Of a stretch of 41,396 bases of DNA, positions 9,445-17,808 are shown piece by piece. The notes beneath the pieces were generated by a model. It saw only the letters and a list, made by a program, of their open reading frames with translations, had not been told where the DNA came from and made no database searches. How positions within the stretch are numbered: position 1 is the first letter of the stretch; every line of letters begins with the position of its first letter. Made by a program: the position numbers and the translations under genes. The stretch covers positions 12,477 through 53,872 of the forward strand of contig JAFLSO010000010.1 of the NCBI GenBank assembly GCA_022510925.1, in the 5' to 3' direction. The stretch is from Treponema sp. (GTDB lineage Bacteria; Spirochaetota; Spirochaetia; Treponematales; Treponemataceae).

Positions 9445-10317
9445 CTATATGCCCAGGAAATCCTTAACGTACCGTGACGCGTCCATGGGCGCTATGTCCG
9501 TGTAGCCCTCGCCCGTGCAGACGAACGCCACGGGAATGCCCAGCTCCTTTCCGATGGCTATAACCTCCCCGCCTTTTGCGGTGGAGTCATACTTGGTAAG
9601 GATTACGGCATCCACGCCCACAGCCTCGTTGAACACCTCCGCCTGACGCACGGCGTTCTGCCCGGTGGTCGCGTCCACCACCAGAATCTTTCTGTAGCAG
9701 CCGGTGTCCGCCCTGCTTCCTGCCACGCGGTCTATTTTCTTAAGCTCGTTCACAAGGTTCTCCTTGTTGTGGAGCCTTCCCGCGGTGTCGGCTATGACAA
9801 TCCCGCCTCCCGCTGCCCTGCACGCCTCGCCCGCGTCAAAAATCACCGCGCCGGGATCGCTTCCCATCTGATGCCTCACCACACGGATTCCGAGCCTGTC
9901 CCCGTGCATGCACAGCTGGTCCACAGCAGCGGCACGGAAAGTGTCTCCCGCGGCCATTATGACGCCCATGCCTTTCTTTGAGTAAAAGTCAGAGAGCTTC
10001 GCGGCGCTGGTGGTTTTTCCCACTCCGTTAACGCCAAGCAGCAGGTACACGTTCACTTTTCCAGGCTCAGGATTCAAGTCGGTGACGCGCACGTATTCCA
10101 GGAGCATCTCCTCCAGCGCGCTTACAATCTGCTCCTCGCCGGAAATCCTCTCCTTCCTGCATTTCTCCCGGAGCATGTCAATCAGCTCCACGGAATTCTT
10201 TGCGCCCACATCGCCCTCTATAAGGGCGTCCGTAAGATCATCGAAAAAATCATCGTCGGGAATTTTATGGGAGCCGAAAAGTGATTTAAGTCTCTCAGCA
10301 AAAGAAGCTTTAGGCAT
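9445..10317 (-). CDS. ftsY: Signal recognition particle receptor FtsY
   Basis: SRP GTPase receptor of 290 residues that docks ribosome-SRP complexes at the inner membrane. The N domain (about 1-85) is followed by the G domain with GVNGVGKT (95-102), the DTFRAAAVDQL box (about 125-135), DTAGR (177-181) and TKYDSTAKGG (241-250). It has no long acidic A domain, as in many bacteria outside the enterics. FtsY rather than Ffh is favoured by the absence of a C-terminal methionine-rich M domain. It is placed 18 bases after the PEGA protein gene and 4 bases before the YD-repeat gene. The ATG at 10317 was chosen as the first start after the upstream stop. Confidence 0.93.
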   Translation of the reverse strand: MPKASFAERLKSLFGSHKIPDDDFFDDLTDALIEGDVGAKNSVELIDMLREKCRKERISGEEQIVSALEEMLLEYVRVTDLNPEPGKVNVYLLLGVNGVGKTTSAAKLSDFYSKKGMGVIMAAGDTFRAAAVDQLCMHGDRLGIRVVRHQMGSDPGAVIFDAGEACRAAGGGIVIADTAGRLHNKENLVNELKKIDRVAGSRADTGCYRKILVVDATTGQNAVRQAEVFNEAVGVDAVILTKYDSTAKGGEVIAIGKELGIPVAFVCTGEGYTDIAPMDASRYVKDFLGI

Positions 10318-10335
10318 TTTGTTTCTCCGTATGTT

Positions 10336-12144
10336 TTATTGGTCAGCAGGCGGCATGAGGGAGCCTTCATCAGAGTTCCCGCCGGATAAATCCGTGTCCG
10401 CATGCTCAGGGCCGTCACCTGTTTCCGGGGGATTTTCCTCCTCCGGGAATTCCATCGCGTATGTCCTCTCCACGGCGCTCTCAAACTGTCCGGGCTTAGC
10501 CGTCCTGGCCTTTACCGGGAGCACGGAGCTTGCCGCGTGCAGGTACCGTATCAGCTCAACAGCGAAGAATGCGCCCGCCGCTGCGGTTATCCCTATGGAT
10601 GCAATACGCGCGCCGCTCCAGAACTGGGACTGGTTGTAAAGCTCCTGCGCCTGCGAGCCTGACGGACCGTAAAGGGCGTAGGAATTGTATGCGCTTACGT
10701 AGCGCCCGGTGGTGAACAGGGTTACGGGAACTGAAAGCACCAGCGCCGTATATCCCCTGTACATCCATATGCGCCTTTTGTCTATGACGCTGGCATTGTC
10801 CTGCGGGCGAACGGATATCATAAGGTTCCCGCCGTCCTCCTGCAGCACTGAGGGCACATAGAAGAACGCGCTCAAAGGACCGGCGTCAGTTTTTCCGGCG
10901 GAGATGAACTGTCCTATCACGGGCGCTCCGTTCACGCTCACATATCCTCCCGGCACTCCGGGCGCTATGTCACCCAGGAACAATCCGTTCGCATACAGGC
11001 TTCCCGCGGCGGGATTCCTAAGGCTCACGCTCACCACCGCGCTCCTCTCAACCTCAAGCGGGATATGGACCAGGAATTCCGGCATGTCCGCGAAATTATA
11101 TGTTATGGTCTGGGTCATGTACCCCGGGCACATGAGCTCCACTGTGTGTATTCCCGCGTCTATCACCAGGTCATCGGGCACAGACTGATAGAGTATTCCG
11201 TCCACGGTGAGCGAGGCGGTCCTGCGGCACTCCACGGGGACCACATCAAAGCGCAGATGCACTGGACGGCTGTTGGTGATTTTAGGTATCATGTAGCGCG
11301 CTATGCTGTGCGCAATGGAGACGGCGTCGCTTACGGAGCCCACCTCAGTTATGGTGCCCACGGTGTCTGAGCCGGGAAAAACAGAGAGCGAGGCGGTGAC
11401 GCTCACATAGTCGCCGTACACGGTCAGCTGCCCGGTTATGAGCCCCTGTATTCCCGCGGAGACAACGGCACTCTCGAATTCCCTGCTCCCCAGTCCCTGC
11501 AGCGCCTGCTCCTCGCCGGGCTCAAAGAGCCTTGAGAAATCATCCTTGTAAAGCGTTACCCTTTCGTTCCGCTGCATCTCAATCTCACGCTCTCTCTGGC
11601 CCGAGAACAAGCCGGCTAATATCTCCTCCGCGGAGCGCCGTCCGCTGTCATCCCGCCCGCCATGGCCGTAAGCGGAACCGGTGCCGTCCTCCGCCTCCTG
11701 GAATTCTTTCCGCGCCCTCTCCGCGGCCTTAAGGTTGTCATCTATTTTTTTCTGAATGTCAGAAATCTTTTTATTCTCATCACGCAGGGCGGCTTTCAGT
11801 TTCCTTGAGTCCGGGTACGAGAGCACCAGGCTGTCGCGGGCCTTTATCTGCCTTGAAAGCTGAAGGAAAAGGGATATCCTCTCCGTAAGAAGCGCGCTAA
11901 GCCGCCTGTCAAGCATCTCCTGGCGGGACGTAAGGCGCGCTGAGCCGGACGAGATCTGCTCCAGAATGAGCTGCGGAATAAGGGAGGCGAGCCCTGTCTC
12001 CGCGGAGGAGCGCTCCGGGCCCTGCGTGAACGAGAATTCCTGTGCGGCCAGAACCCACTGGTTTTCCGGGAGCGTATCTGAAAAAACCGGGCGCACGCAC
12101 AGCGCAAGGACAAGCAGCGCCGGCATGCATGAGCGCTTTCTCAT
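10336..12144 (-). CDS. Exported PEGA-domain protein with coiled coil
   Basis: A 602-residue protein with a clear signal peptide (basic start, then hydrophobic residues to about 22, VFSD). Residues about 90-165 are charged and helical (DENKKISDIQKKIDDNLKAA), a likely coiled coil. A middle beta-rich part is followed by a PEGA-like domain near residues 325-370 (LTVDGILYQSVPDDLVIDAG and HTVELMCPGYMTQTITY). Two hydrophobic stretches near 475-495 and 530-550 could span the membrane, and the tail is acidic and Pro/Gly-rich. PEGA domains are often found in surface or cell-wall binding proteins of spirochaetes and other bacteria; no enzyme motif is visible. It overlaps nothing and starts seven bases after prfB, so it shares that operon. 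Function unknown. Confidence 0.75.
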   Translation of the reverse strand: MRKRSCMPALLVLALCVRPVFSDTLPENQWVLAAQEFSFTQGPERSSAETGLASLIPQLILEQISSGSARLTSRQEMLDRRLSALLTERISLFLQLSRQIKARDSLVLSYPDSRKLKAALRDENKKISDIQKKIDDNLKAAERARKEFQEAEDGTGSAYGHGGRDDSGRRSAEEILAGLFSGQREREIEMQRNERVTLYKDDFSRLFEPGEEQALQGLGSREFESAVVSAGIQGLITGQLTVYGDYVSVTASLSVFPGSDTVGTITEVGSVSDAVSIAHSIARYMIPKITNSRPVHLRFDVVPVECRRTASLTVDGILYQSVPDDLVIDAGIHTVELMCPGYMTQTITYNFADMPEFLVHIPLEVERSAVVSVSLRNPAAGSLYANGLFLGDIAPGVPGGYVSVNGAPVIGQFISAGKTDAGPLSAFFYVPSVLQEDGGNLMISVRPQDNASVIDKRRIWMYRGYTALVLSVPVTLFTTGRYVSAYNSYALYGPSGSQAQELYNQSQFWSGARIASIGITAAAGAFFAVELIRYLHAASSVLPVKARTAKPGQFESAVERTYAMEFPEEENPPETGDGPEHADTDLSGGNSDEGSLMPPADQ

Positions 12145-12150
12145 GCGGTC

Positions 12151-13291
12151 CTACTCTCCTGCATCATCCTCATCGTCACCGGCCTCAAGCGGAAGCCCCT
12201 TCCATTTGGCAGAAAGATATGAGTCCAAGAAACTGTCTATGTCGCCGTCCATAACCGCCTGAATGTTCCCCACAGAGTGGCGCGTGCGCAAATCCTTGAC
12301 CATGGTGTAAGGCTGGAACACATAGCTCCGTATCTGGCTTCCGAACGATATGGATTTTTTCTCCGCCGCAAATTTCTGGTTCTCCTTCTCTTTCTCGGCC
12401 TTGTAATACTCGTACAGACGGCTCCTAAGCTCGCTCATGGCGGTGGCGCGGTTCATCAGCTGGCTTCTCTCGCTCTCGCACTGCACCACTATTCCGGTGG
12501 GAATGTGGGTGAAGCGCACCGCGGAGTCAGTCTTGTTCACGTGCTGGCCGCCCTTGCCCCCCGCGCGGAAAGTGTCCACGCGCAGATCCTTGGGGTCTAT
12601 CTTCACCTCTATGCTGTCATCAAGCACAGGAAAAACGTAAACGCTCGCGAAGCTTGTGTGCCGTCTGGCGTTGGCGTCGAACGGGGAGATTCTTACCAGC
12701 CTGTGGACTCCCGCCTCGCCCTTGGTGTAGCCGTAAACGTAGTCGCCGGATATCCTCATGTTAATGGATTTAAGCCCGCCCTCCGCCTCCTCCTGCGAAA
12801 GGACCTCCACCTTGTATCCGTGCCGCTCCGCCCATCTCTGGTACATGCGGCTCAGCATGAAAGTCCAGTCGCATGCCTCGGTGCCGCCCGCGCCGGCGTG
12901 GACTGAAAGAAAGCAGTCGTTCTTGTCAACCTCGTCAGAGAGCAGGTTAAGTATGCTGTGATGCTCGTACTGGGCGCGGGCCTTCTCGTAAAGCTCGGAA
13001 AGCTCCTTCTCCAGGCTCTGGTCGCCCTCCTCCACGGCAAGCTCATAAAGCGTCTCCAGATCAGAGACCTGCCTGCGCAGATCCTCCCACGGCTCCACGC
13101 GGCCTTTCAGAAGCTTTATGTCGTTCATCACTTTGGTGGCCCTGTCGTTGTCGTCCCAGAAGCCATCCTGCGCCGTAAGGGCCTCCTTCTCGGCTATCCT
13201 TTTATAAATGCCGTCCGGGTCAAAGACGCCCCCATACATCTTCAATGTTTCTCTTCAGCTCCTCCACGGGCTCCTTAAAATCCTCAATCAT
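12151..13291 (-). CDS. prfB: Peptide chain release factor 2, with programmed +1 frameshift
   Basis: RF2 ends translation at UGA and UAA codons. The product is built from two frames. The first 23 codons start at the ATG at 13291 (GAGGG upstream) and read MIEDFKEPVEELKRNIEDVWGRL, after which an in-frame TGA occurs at 13222-13220. A +1 slip continues at D24 (DPDGIYKRIAEKEAL) and runs to 12151, giving about 379 residues. The slip site, TGG GGG CGT CTT TGA C, matches the classical RF2 site with its internal Shine-Dalgarno-like G run. The tripeptide SPF (about 202-204), which reads the stop codon in RF2, and the GGQ catalytic motif (about 247-249) are both present. The C-terminus has an acidic tail. 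It is the first gene of the long leftward operon after the Cas2-like gene. Confidence 0.95.
13219..13233 (-). promoter_or_regulatory. prfB programmed frameshift site
   Basis: On the reverse strand GGGGG (13233-13229) is followed by CGT, CTT and TGAC, the same spacing as the known RF2 autoregulatory site. The G run pairs with the 3' end of 16S rRNA, and the slow UGA decoding lets CTT slip forward one base. When RF2 is low, more ribosomes slip and more RF2 is made. Confidence 0.93.
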
Positions 13292-13302
13292 ATTTCCCTC
13301 GC

Positions 13303-13323
13303 ATTATAAAATCACAGGCGCTG
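13303..13323 (-). promoter_or_regulatory. Possible prfB -10 box with adjacent inverted repeat
   Basis: A perfect TATAAT (13308-13303) precedes the prfB start by eleven bases. No convincing -35 is seen at 17 bases. Just upstream lies the palindrome CACAG-GCG-CTGTG (13311-13323), which could be a regulator site or part of a weak terminator for the Cas2-like gene. Confidence 0.4.
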
Positions 13324-13332
13324 TGTGCCGCG

Positions 13333-13620
13333 CTATTTTCCGGGCACCGAGCCCTTCATCTGGCACCTGCGCCATCTTTTCTGGCTAAGCTCCGTTATCA
13401 CGAACATACCCCCCACAGGAAACTGATATATGCGTATCCTGTCGTAGTAATCCGTGACGCGGTCTATGTTGCTCTTTAACTGCGCAAGGCCGGACTCGCT
13501 CACTTTCATGCACTCCCAGCAGCCTTTCTGGATTTTAGTAAACCCGCTCTGCGTAAGAAGATTTGTAAGCGACTGCGCGCTCTCAAGCCCGGCAGGCTCC
13601 ACAATTACAGAAACAAACAT
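13333..13620 (-). CDS. Orphan Cas2-like small protein
   Basis: A protein of 95 residues beginning MFVSVIVEPAGLES, with LTQSGFTKIQKGCWEC, LKSNIDRVTDYYDRIRIYQ and VGGMFVITELSQKRWRR. The beta strand at the start, the helix, the strand ending in Y/WE and the DYYD..RIYQ strand follow the small ferredoxin-like fold of Cas2 (CRISPR spacer integration) and its relative VapD. No cas1, other cas gene or repeat array is visible in the window, so a CRISPR role here is not supported; a stand-alone nuclease or nucleic-acid binding protein is possible. The typical Asp after the first strand is not present (VIVEP instead of VxYDI). The start was chosen at 13620 because a promoter-like -10 ends seven bases upstream; an ATG at 13626 is the alternative. 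Confidence 0.6.
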   Translation of the reverse strand: MFVSVIVEPAGLESAQSLTNLLTQSGFTKIQKGCWECMKVSESGLAQLKSNIDRVTDYYDRIRIYQFPVGGMFVITELSQKRWRRCQMKGSVPGK

Positions 13621-13627
13621 ATCCATA

Positions 13628-13656
13628 AGAATAAATGAAAGCGCCCTTATAGTCAA
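13628..13656 (-). promoter_or_regulatory. Predicted promoter of the Cas2-like gene
   Basis: On the reverse strand TTGACT (13656-13651), a 17-base spacer and TATTCT (13633-13628). The -10 ends seven bases before the ATG at 13620, so a start of transcription at or beside the ATG would give a leaderless mRNA. No ribosome binding site is visible. Confidence 0.5.
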
Positions 13657-13814
13657 TTCATGGATTATCAGGACGGAATTTTACGTGGCGCGGGCAGTCA
13701 CCGCGGCAAAACGACGCCTCATCCTGCTCCCCGCTGTCCACGGTTCCGTAAACTCCATTGCTCCGCAACTCGCTGCGCTCGCCGTTCCCATCGGGCGTAG
13801 GCTTTCCGTTCCCG

Positions 13815-13832
13815 CACTTGAAAATTCAAGTG
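13815..13832. repeat. 18-base palindrome overlapping a promoter
   Basis: CACTTGAAAATTCAAGTG: two 8-base arms around AA. It covers the putative -35 box TTGAAA (13818-13823) of the gene starting at 13853, which is where a dimeric repressor would bind. The four Ts that follow also make a weak terminator possible. Confidence 0.55.
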
Positions 13833-13846
13833 TTTTGCTTCATTAT
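13818..13846 (+). promoter_or_regulatory. Predicted promoter of the FN3/TPR gene
   Basis: TTGAAA (13818-13823), a 17-base spacer and CATTAT (13841-13846). The -10 ends six bases before the ATG at 13853, again suggesting a leaderless transcript, and no Shine-Dalgarno sequence is seen. Confidence 0.45.
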
Positions 13847-13852
13847 GTATGC

Positions 13853-14833
13853 ATGAGAGAATTTCTTTTAAGGCTCACGCTCGTCCTTTTCATGGCGCTG
13901 TCCTTACCGCTGGCGGCAGGGGCGCAGTCCGCGCGCCCTGTGATAACGGGCATAAGCGCTGTCTCTGACTCCGCGGGCAAAATAACCGTATCCTGGTCTC
14001 TTCCCGCAAAAACCGAGGGAACGCAGATAAGCGCCGTCCTGGTATACAGGGACTCACGGCCGCTCACAGAAAGCTCCGCTCTGGCGGGCATTGCGCCGGT
14101 GGCGCGCCTCGGCATGGGAGCAGACACTTACACTGACACAGTAAGCGACGGCATAGAGTACTACTACGCCGTAATACTGGAGATCATAGCGGGGAACATG
14201 CGCGCGGACGAGGAGCTGTATTACGATGAGGAGCTTGACGCGGCGGAGACTCCTGCGGCGGGCACTGCATACACTGTGCTTCTTCCGGGAGTGAACGCCA
14301 CGGTCAAAGGCACGCGCGCCCGGGGCACGGCAAAAAAACAGGCTCCTGTCCAGGCCGCGGTGCCAGAGAGGACCTACGAGGAAAACCAGCTCAGGGACAG
14401 GCCGCTTCCGTTCATTGACATTCTGGGCGGAGAGCGCAGGAAAAAATCCGGGACCATAAGCCGCGGCGCTGAGAAAAAAGCGCTTTCGCTCGCTGAGGGT
14501 GAGCGGCCCGCACCGCAAGTCCTGGAGCCCTATGTTTTCGAGGAGGACCTGCTGAGCCCGCAGGGAGGAGACGATTACCTTCTTTTTGAGGTGCTTAGAG
14601 ATTCATTCATCAGGCAGGATTACAATGCTTCGGTCACGGCCCTTAAAAAATTCCTGGCACAGAACAGGACGGCGGCAGTAACCCGACGCGCGCAGTTCTA
14701 CCTGGGGGAGTCATATTACTACACAGGGCATTACCCCGAGGCGCTGAGCTGCTTCCTAAGTCTGGAGGAGGCGTACCCGTCGCTTTCCCGCAGATGGATG
14801 GAGAGCACGCTGGACCTGTACTCCATCCCCTGA
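13853..14833 (+). CDS. Exported protein with FN3-like and TPR-like regions
   Basis: A 326-residue protein with a signal peptide (MREFLLRLTLVLFMALSLPL, cleaved near AAGAQS). Residues about 28-110 (ITVSWSLPA, VLVYRDSRPL, DTYTDTVSDGIEYYYAVI) form a fibronectin type III-like beta domain. A charged, Pro-rich linker follows (about 120-235). The C-terminal 85 residues (FEVLRDSFIRQDYNASVTAL, RRAQFYLGESYYYTGHYPEA) look like two TPR or outer-membrane-assembly BamD-type helical repeats. It is probably periplasmic and binds other proteins; no enzyme motif is seen. The start follows the signal peptide; the open frame continues far upstream but overlaps the Cas2-like gene. It converges on the large TPR gene with 16 bases between stops. 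Confidence 0.75.
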   Translation: MREFLLRLTLVLFMALSLPLAAGAQSARPVITGISAVSDSAGKITVSWSLPAKTEGTQISAVLVYRDSRPLTESSALAGIAPVARLGMGADTYTDTVSDGIEYYYAVILEIIAGNMRADEELYYDEELDAAETPAAGTAYTVLLPGVNATVKGTRARGTAKKQAPVQAAVPERTYEENQLRDRPLPFIDILGGERRKKSGTISRGAEKKALSLAEGERPAPQVLEPYVFEEDLLSPQGGDDYLLFEVLRDSFIRQDYNASVTALKKFLAQNRTAAVTRRAQFYLGESYYYTGHYPEALSCFLSLEEAYPSLSRRWMESTLDLYSIP

Positions 14834-14849
14834 GCCGGAAGAGCGGCGC

Positions 14850-16979
14850 TCAGTCTTTCATTATGGACTTAACAAGGCTTGTGAGCGTGCTCTCCCTCTG
14901 GGGAGAGGAGAGGCTTTCCCTGAGGCTCTCGCGCTCGGCCAGCTCCGCGCTCTTGGTGGCGGGCTCTCCGCCTGCGTCAGCCGCGGGACGCACGTCAGTC
15001 TCTGAATTTCCGTCCCTGCTCTGCTCACCGGCGTCTTTCGGAAGCGATATAAGAATCACCTCGTCACCCACGTTAAGTATGTCATAGAAGCCTTTCTTCT
15101 TAAAGGCGCCCTCGCTTATCTCCTCGTTAACGGCGCTCAACGTGACCGTTCCCAGAGTGTCTTTCCTGGAGTAGAAGACTCCGGGGCCGGTGTCGTTTGT
15201 CACCACGGCGCCTTTCCTTACCACGTCAAAAACCGCGCCCGGAACAATGCCGTCGCTTTTACCCAGATCCACCAGGAGCACTCCCTGCGCGTTCTGGAGC
15301 ACGGTTCCCCGGATGGGAAGCATGTCAAGCATGGCCTGCCTGAACCTGCGAAGCGCGCGCGAGACCCTGTCGTTTCCAGTGCGGTACACATGAAGCTCTC
15401 CTGTCCTGGTTCCTGTGCGCGCCGAATAAATCTGCGCGTCAAGCGAATACGAGCGCTCCGTCTCATCCACGCTAAGTATGGCAAAATAATCCCGGCCCGC
15501 CTCACGCGCCAGACGGTATGCCTCGCCGTAGCCTGACACCGCCCTGGTCTGCACGTCCACCACAGTGCTTGCGGTTCCGCTGAAAATATTTCCCGCTGCC
15601 ACGGCGGAAATCTCCTCGCTGTCAGCATGGACCAGCTGCACCGGCGACCTCACGTAATATATGCCTATGTTCCAGCGCGTCTTATCCAGATAGAACGGGC
15701 TCACGCCCCATCTGCGCGCCAGATTGGAATGCATGAGGCTCTCAAGCGCCTCCATCGCGTCATCGTTTTTTATCTGCTGCTCCGTGCGGGCACCCTTGTC
15801 AACGCTGGAATAGAAATTCTCCTTTATGAATTTAAGCTGCTCCAGATAGAGCTCGTAGAGACCTTCCCTCTCCAGAAGATTCGCGAATGCCTGCCGCGCC
15901 TCCCTGCTAAGAGGATCCACGGAGAGGGCCTTCTGGTACTCGTAGCGCTCGCTGGGACCGTCAAAGACGCGCCTGTACTCCGCGGCCTTGTCCATGTGGT
16001 ACCGGGCCCAGTTTGCGCGGCGTGGGTCCTCTATGCTCACGCTCTCGCGCACAAGGTTCTCCAGAGCGAGACGCATTATCTCGTCCTGGGGCGCTATGGT
16101 AAGCCCCATGGTGTAAGTGTCTATGGCCATAGGAATCTGTGACAGCCGGGTCTGGGCAAGGCCCTTCATGTACCATGCGGAAGAAAGGCTCCTGTCCCGC
16201 CCTATGCGGAATTCGCACAGGTCCACCACCTCGCTGTAACGGCCCTGCGCGTACAGTATGTGGGAAAGAAGCTCGTAGGCCTTGTCCCAGTCACCGCGTA
16301 TCTGCACCGCGCCGCGCGCATGCTGCTCCGCCTCCGTGAAATCCCCGCGCAGCGATGAGAGATATGCCGCCAGATAATGGACCTCCGCCTCGCCGGAATG
16401 ATATTTAAGCGCCTGGTTCACATAATGCTCCGCCAAATCGTTCCTGTCCTGCGCGGCGCTCACAAGTGCCAGAGAAAGCAGCGCCTTACGGTTCGTGCCG
16501 TCACGTTTCAGCGCGTCCAGGTACCGTGCCTCTGCGGCGCTAAGGCTTCCGTTGAAAAGGTCCAGCTGCGCGAGCCCGAACCTGGCGTCCACGTCGTTGG
16601 GATACGAGTCAAGGATTCTCAGGAACACGTCCTTTCCCTCGTCAAACCGTCCCAGGGATATAAGCGCCATGCCCTTAAGGTTCTGTATCTCAGAGAAATT
16701 GCGCGCGTATTTTGCCGCCTGATCCGCATACTCCACGGCAAGGTCATACTCGCCCAGATTATAAGTGCACTGCGAGAGCGCGTACCATGCGTCCCCGTAC
16801 CTGGGATTAATCTCAAGGCACTCGCGGTAAGTCTCTATGGCGGAGTAATAGTTCCCGCGCCGCTGGAAATCACTGCCGCGCGCGAACAGGGAGCGGGCAT
16901 CCTGCGAATATGCCGTGCCCGCGAAAACAACGCAGAGAACAAAGCAGACCAGAGACTTCCGATAAGATTTAGAATTCAT
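14850..16979 (-). CDS. Large exported tetratricopeptide-repeat protein
   Basis: A 709-residue protein. Residues 1-25 form a signal peptide (LVCFVLCVVFAGTAYSQ). About eight or more TPR units follow to roughly residue 400, for example GNYYSAIETYRECLEINPRY and EYDLAVEYADQAAKYARN. The C-terminal third (about 420-650) is not TPR: it includes a part like FAILSVDETERSYSLDAQIY and a beta-rich module with GTVLQNAQGVLLVDLGKSDG and VPGAVFDVVRKG, which resembles FlgT-like or GspB-like surface modules. The tail (650-709) is acidic and disordered. TPR domains hold proteins together, so this may be an envelope scaffold. GGAGGGGG precedes the ATG, and the gene is last in the phoH operon, 20 bases after the tlyC-like gene. 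Confidence 0.8.
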   Translation of the reverse strand: MNSKSYRKSLVCFVLCVVFAGTAYSQDARSLFARGSDFQRRGNYYSAIETYRECLEINPRYGDAWYALSQCTYNLGEYDLAVEYADQAAKYARNFSEIQNLKGMALISLGRFDEGKDVFLRILDSYPNDVDARFGLAQLDLFNGSLSAAEARYLDALKRDGTNRKALLSLALVSAAQDRNDLAEHYVNQALKYHSGEAEVHYLAAYLSSLRGDFTEAEQHARGAVQIRGDWDKAYELLSHILYAQGRYSEVVDLCEFRIGRDRSLSSAWYMKGLAQTRLSQIPMAIDTYTMGLTIAPQDEIMRLALENLVRESVSIEDPRRANWARYHMDKAAEYRRVFDGPSERYEYQKALSVDPLSREARQAFANLLEREGLYELYLEQLKFIKENFYSSVDKGARTEQQIKNDDAMEALESLMHSNLARRWGVSPFYLDKTRWNIGIYYVRSPVQLVHADSEEISAVAAGNIFSGTASTVVDVQTRAVSGYGEAYRLAREAGRDYFAILSVDETERSYSLDAQIYSARTGTRTGELHVYRTGNDRVSRALRRFRQAMLDMLPIRGTVLQNAQGVLLVDLGKSDGIVPGAVFDVVRKGAVVTNDTGPGVFYSRKDTLGTVTLSAVNEEISEGAFKKKGFYDILNVGDEVILISLPKDAGEQSRDGNSETDVRPAADAGGEPATKSAELAERESLRESLSSPQRESTLTSLVKSIMKD

Positions 16980-16999
16980 TTCCCCCTCCCACTGCGGCG

Positions 17000-17803
17000 C
17001 TATTCCTCCGGCTCCCCGCCGTCTTTCTCCACTATCCTGACCGCTTTCACTTTGTGCCCTTCCATCTCATGCACTATGAAATCGTAGTTCTCCCAGCTGA
17101 CTTTCTCCAGCTTAACCGGTATTTTTCCGAAAAGGTCGAACACAAAGCCGCCCAGAGTGTCAAAGTCCTCCGCGGGGAACCTGGCGTTTATGGTCTCGTT
17201 AAGGTCATCCAGATTAACGCGGGCATCGCAGAGCCACTGGTTGTCGGACATGGGGAAGATGTCCTCGCGTTCGTCGGAGTCGAATTCATCCTGAATTTCG
17301 CCCACAATCTCCTCGATTATGTCCTCCATGCAGACTATGCCGCTTATACCGCCGTACTCATCTATGGCTATGGCTATGTGTATGTGCCTGCGCTTGAATT
17401 CACGGAGCAGGCTGTCTATGCGCTTGGACTCGGGCACAAAGTACGCCTTGCGTATTATTTTCTCCAGGTTTATGTCCTCTTTCTTCGCTATGGCGGATAT
17501 AAGATCCTTAACGTACAGGACACCCACCACATTGTCTATGGAGCTCTCGTACACAGGTATGCGGGAATGCCCGCTCTCCGTGACCCTAAGCAGCAGCTCC
17601 TCGGGCGGAGTGTCCACTGAAAGAAAATCCACGTCTATGCGCGGGACCATGACCTCCTTGACGGTGGTCTCCGAGAGATCCTCCACGCCCTGTATCATGT
17701 CGTTCTTCTCCTCCGCCAGAATCTCCTGCTGCGTGGGGGCGGAGTCATCCTGCCGCGAGGCCTTCTCTTTATTTTTCTTTTTTCCTAATCCGAACAAGCC
17801 CAT
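17000..17803 (-). CDS. tlyC: CBS-pair/CorC_HlyC domain protein (TlyC/CorC family)
   Basis: A 267-residue soluble protein. A basic start (GLGKKKNKEKASRQ) leads to a pair of CBS domains, visible as VKEVMVPRIDVDFLSVDT (about 49-66), SRIPVYESSIDNVVGVLYVKDL (about 83-104) and AIDEYGGISGIVCMEDIIEE (about 143-162). The C-terminal CorC_HlyC (transporter-associated) domain (about 190-265) shows DARVNLDDLNE and DTLGGFVFDLFGKIP. No membrane-spanning DUF21 domain is present, so this is the short CorC type that is linked to magnesium/cobalt efflux or metal balance. The old name hemolysin rests on weak evidence. It lies directly after ybeY, an arrangement seen in many bacteria. Confidence 0.9.
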   Translation of the reverse strand: MGLFGLGKKKNKEKASRQDDSAPTQQEILAEEKNDMIQGVEDLSETTVKEVMVPRIDVDFLSVDTPPEELLLRVTESGHSRIPVYESSIDNVVGVLYVKDLISAIAKKEDINLEKIIRKAYFVPESKRIDSLLREFKRRHIHIAIAIDEYGGISGIVCMEDIIEEIVGEIQDEFDSDEREDIFPMSDNQWLCDARVNLDDLNETINARFPAEDFDTLGGFVFDLFGKIPVKLEKVSWENYDFIVHEMEGHKVKAVRIVEKDGGEPEE

Positions 17804-17808
17804 ATGCC

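Noticed and set aside
12277-12906. A 209-residue + strand frame
   Set aside because: Antisense to prfB, whose GGQ and SPF motifs are clear.
13454-13852. Upstream extension of the FN3/TPR gene
   Set aside because: It overlaps the Cas2-like gene and lacks a signal peptide; the ATG at 13853 gives an ideal signal peptide.
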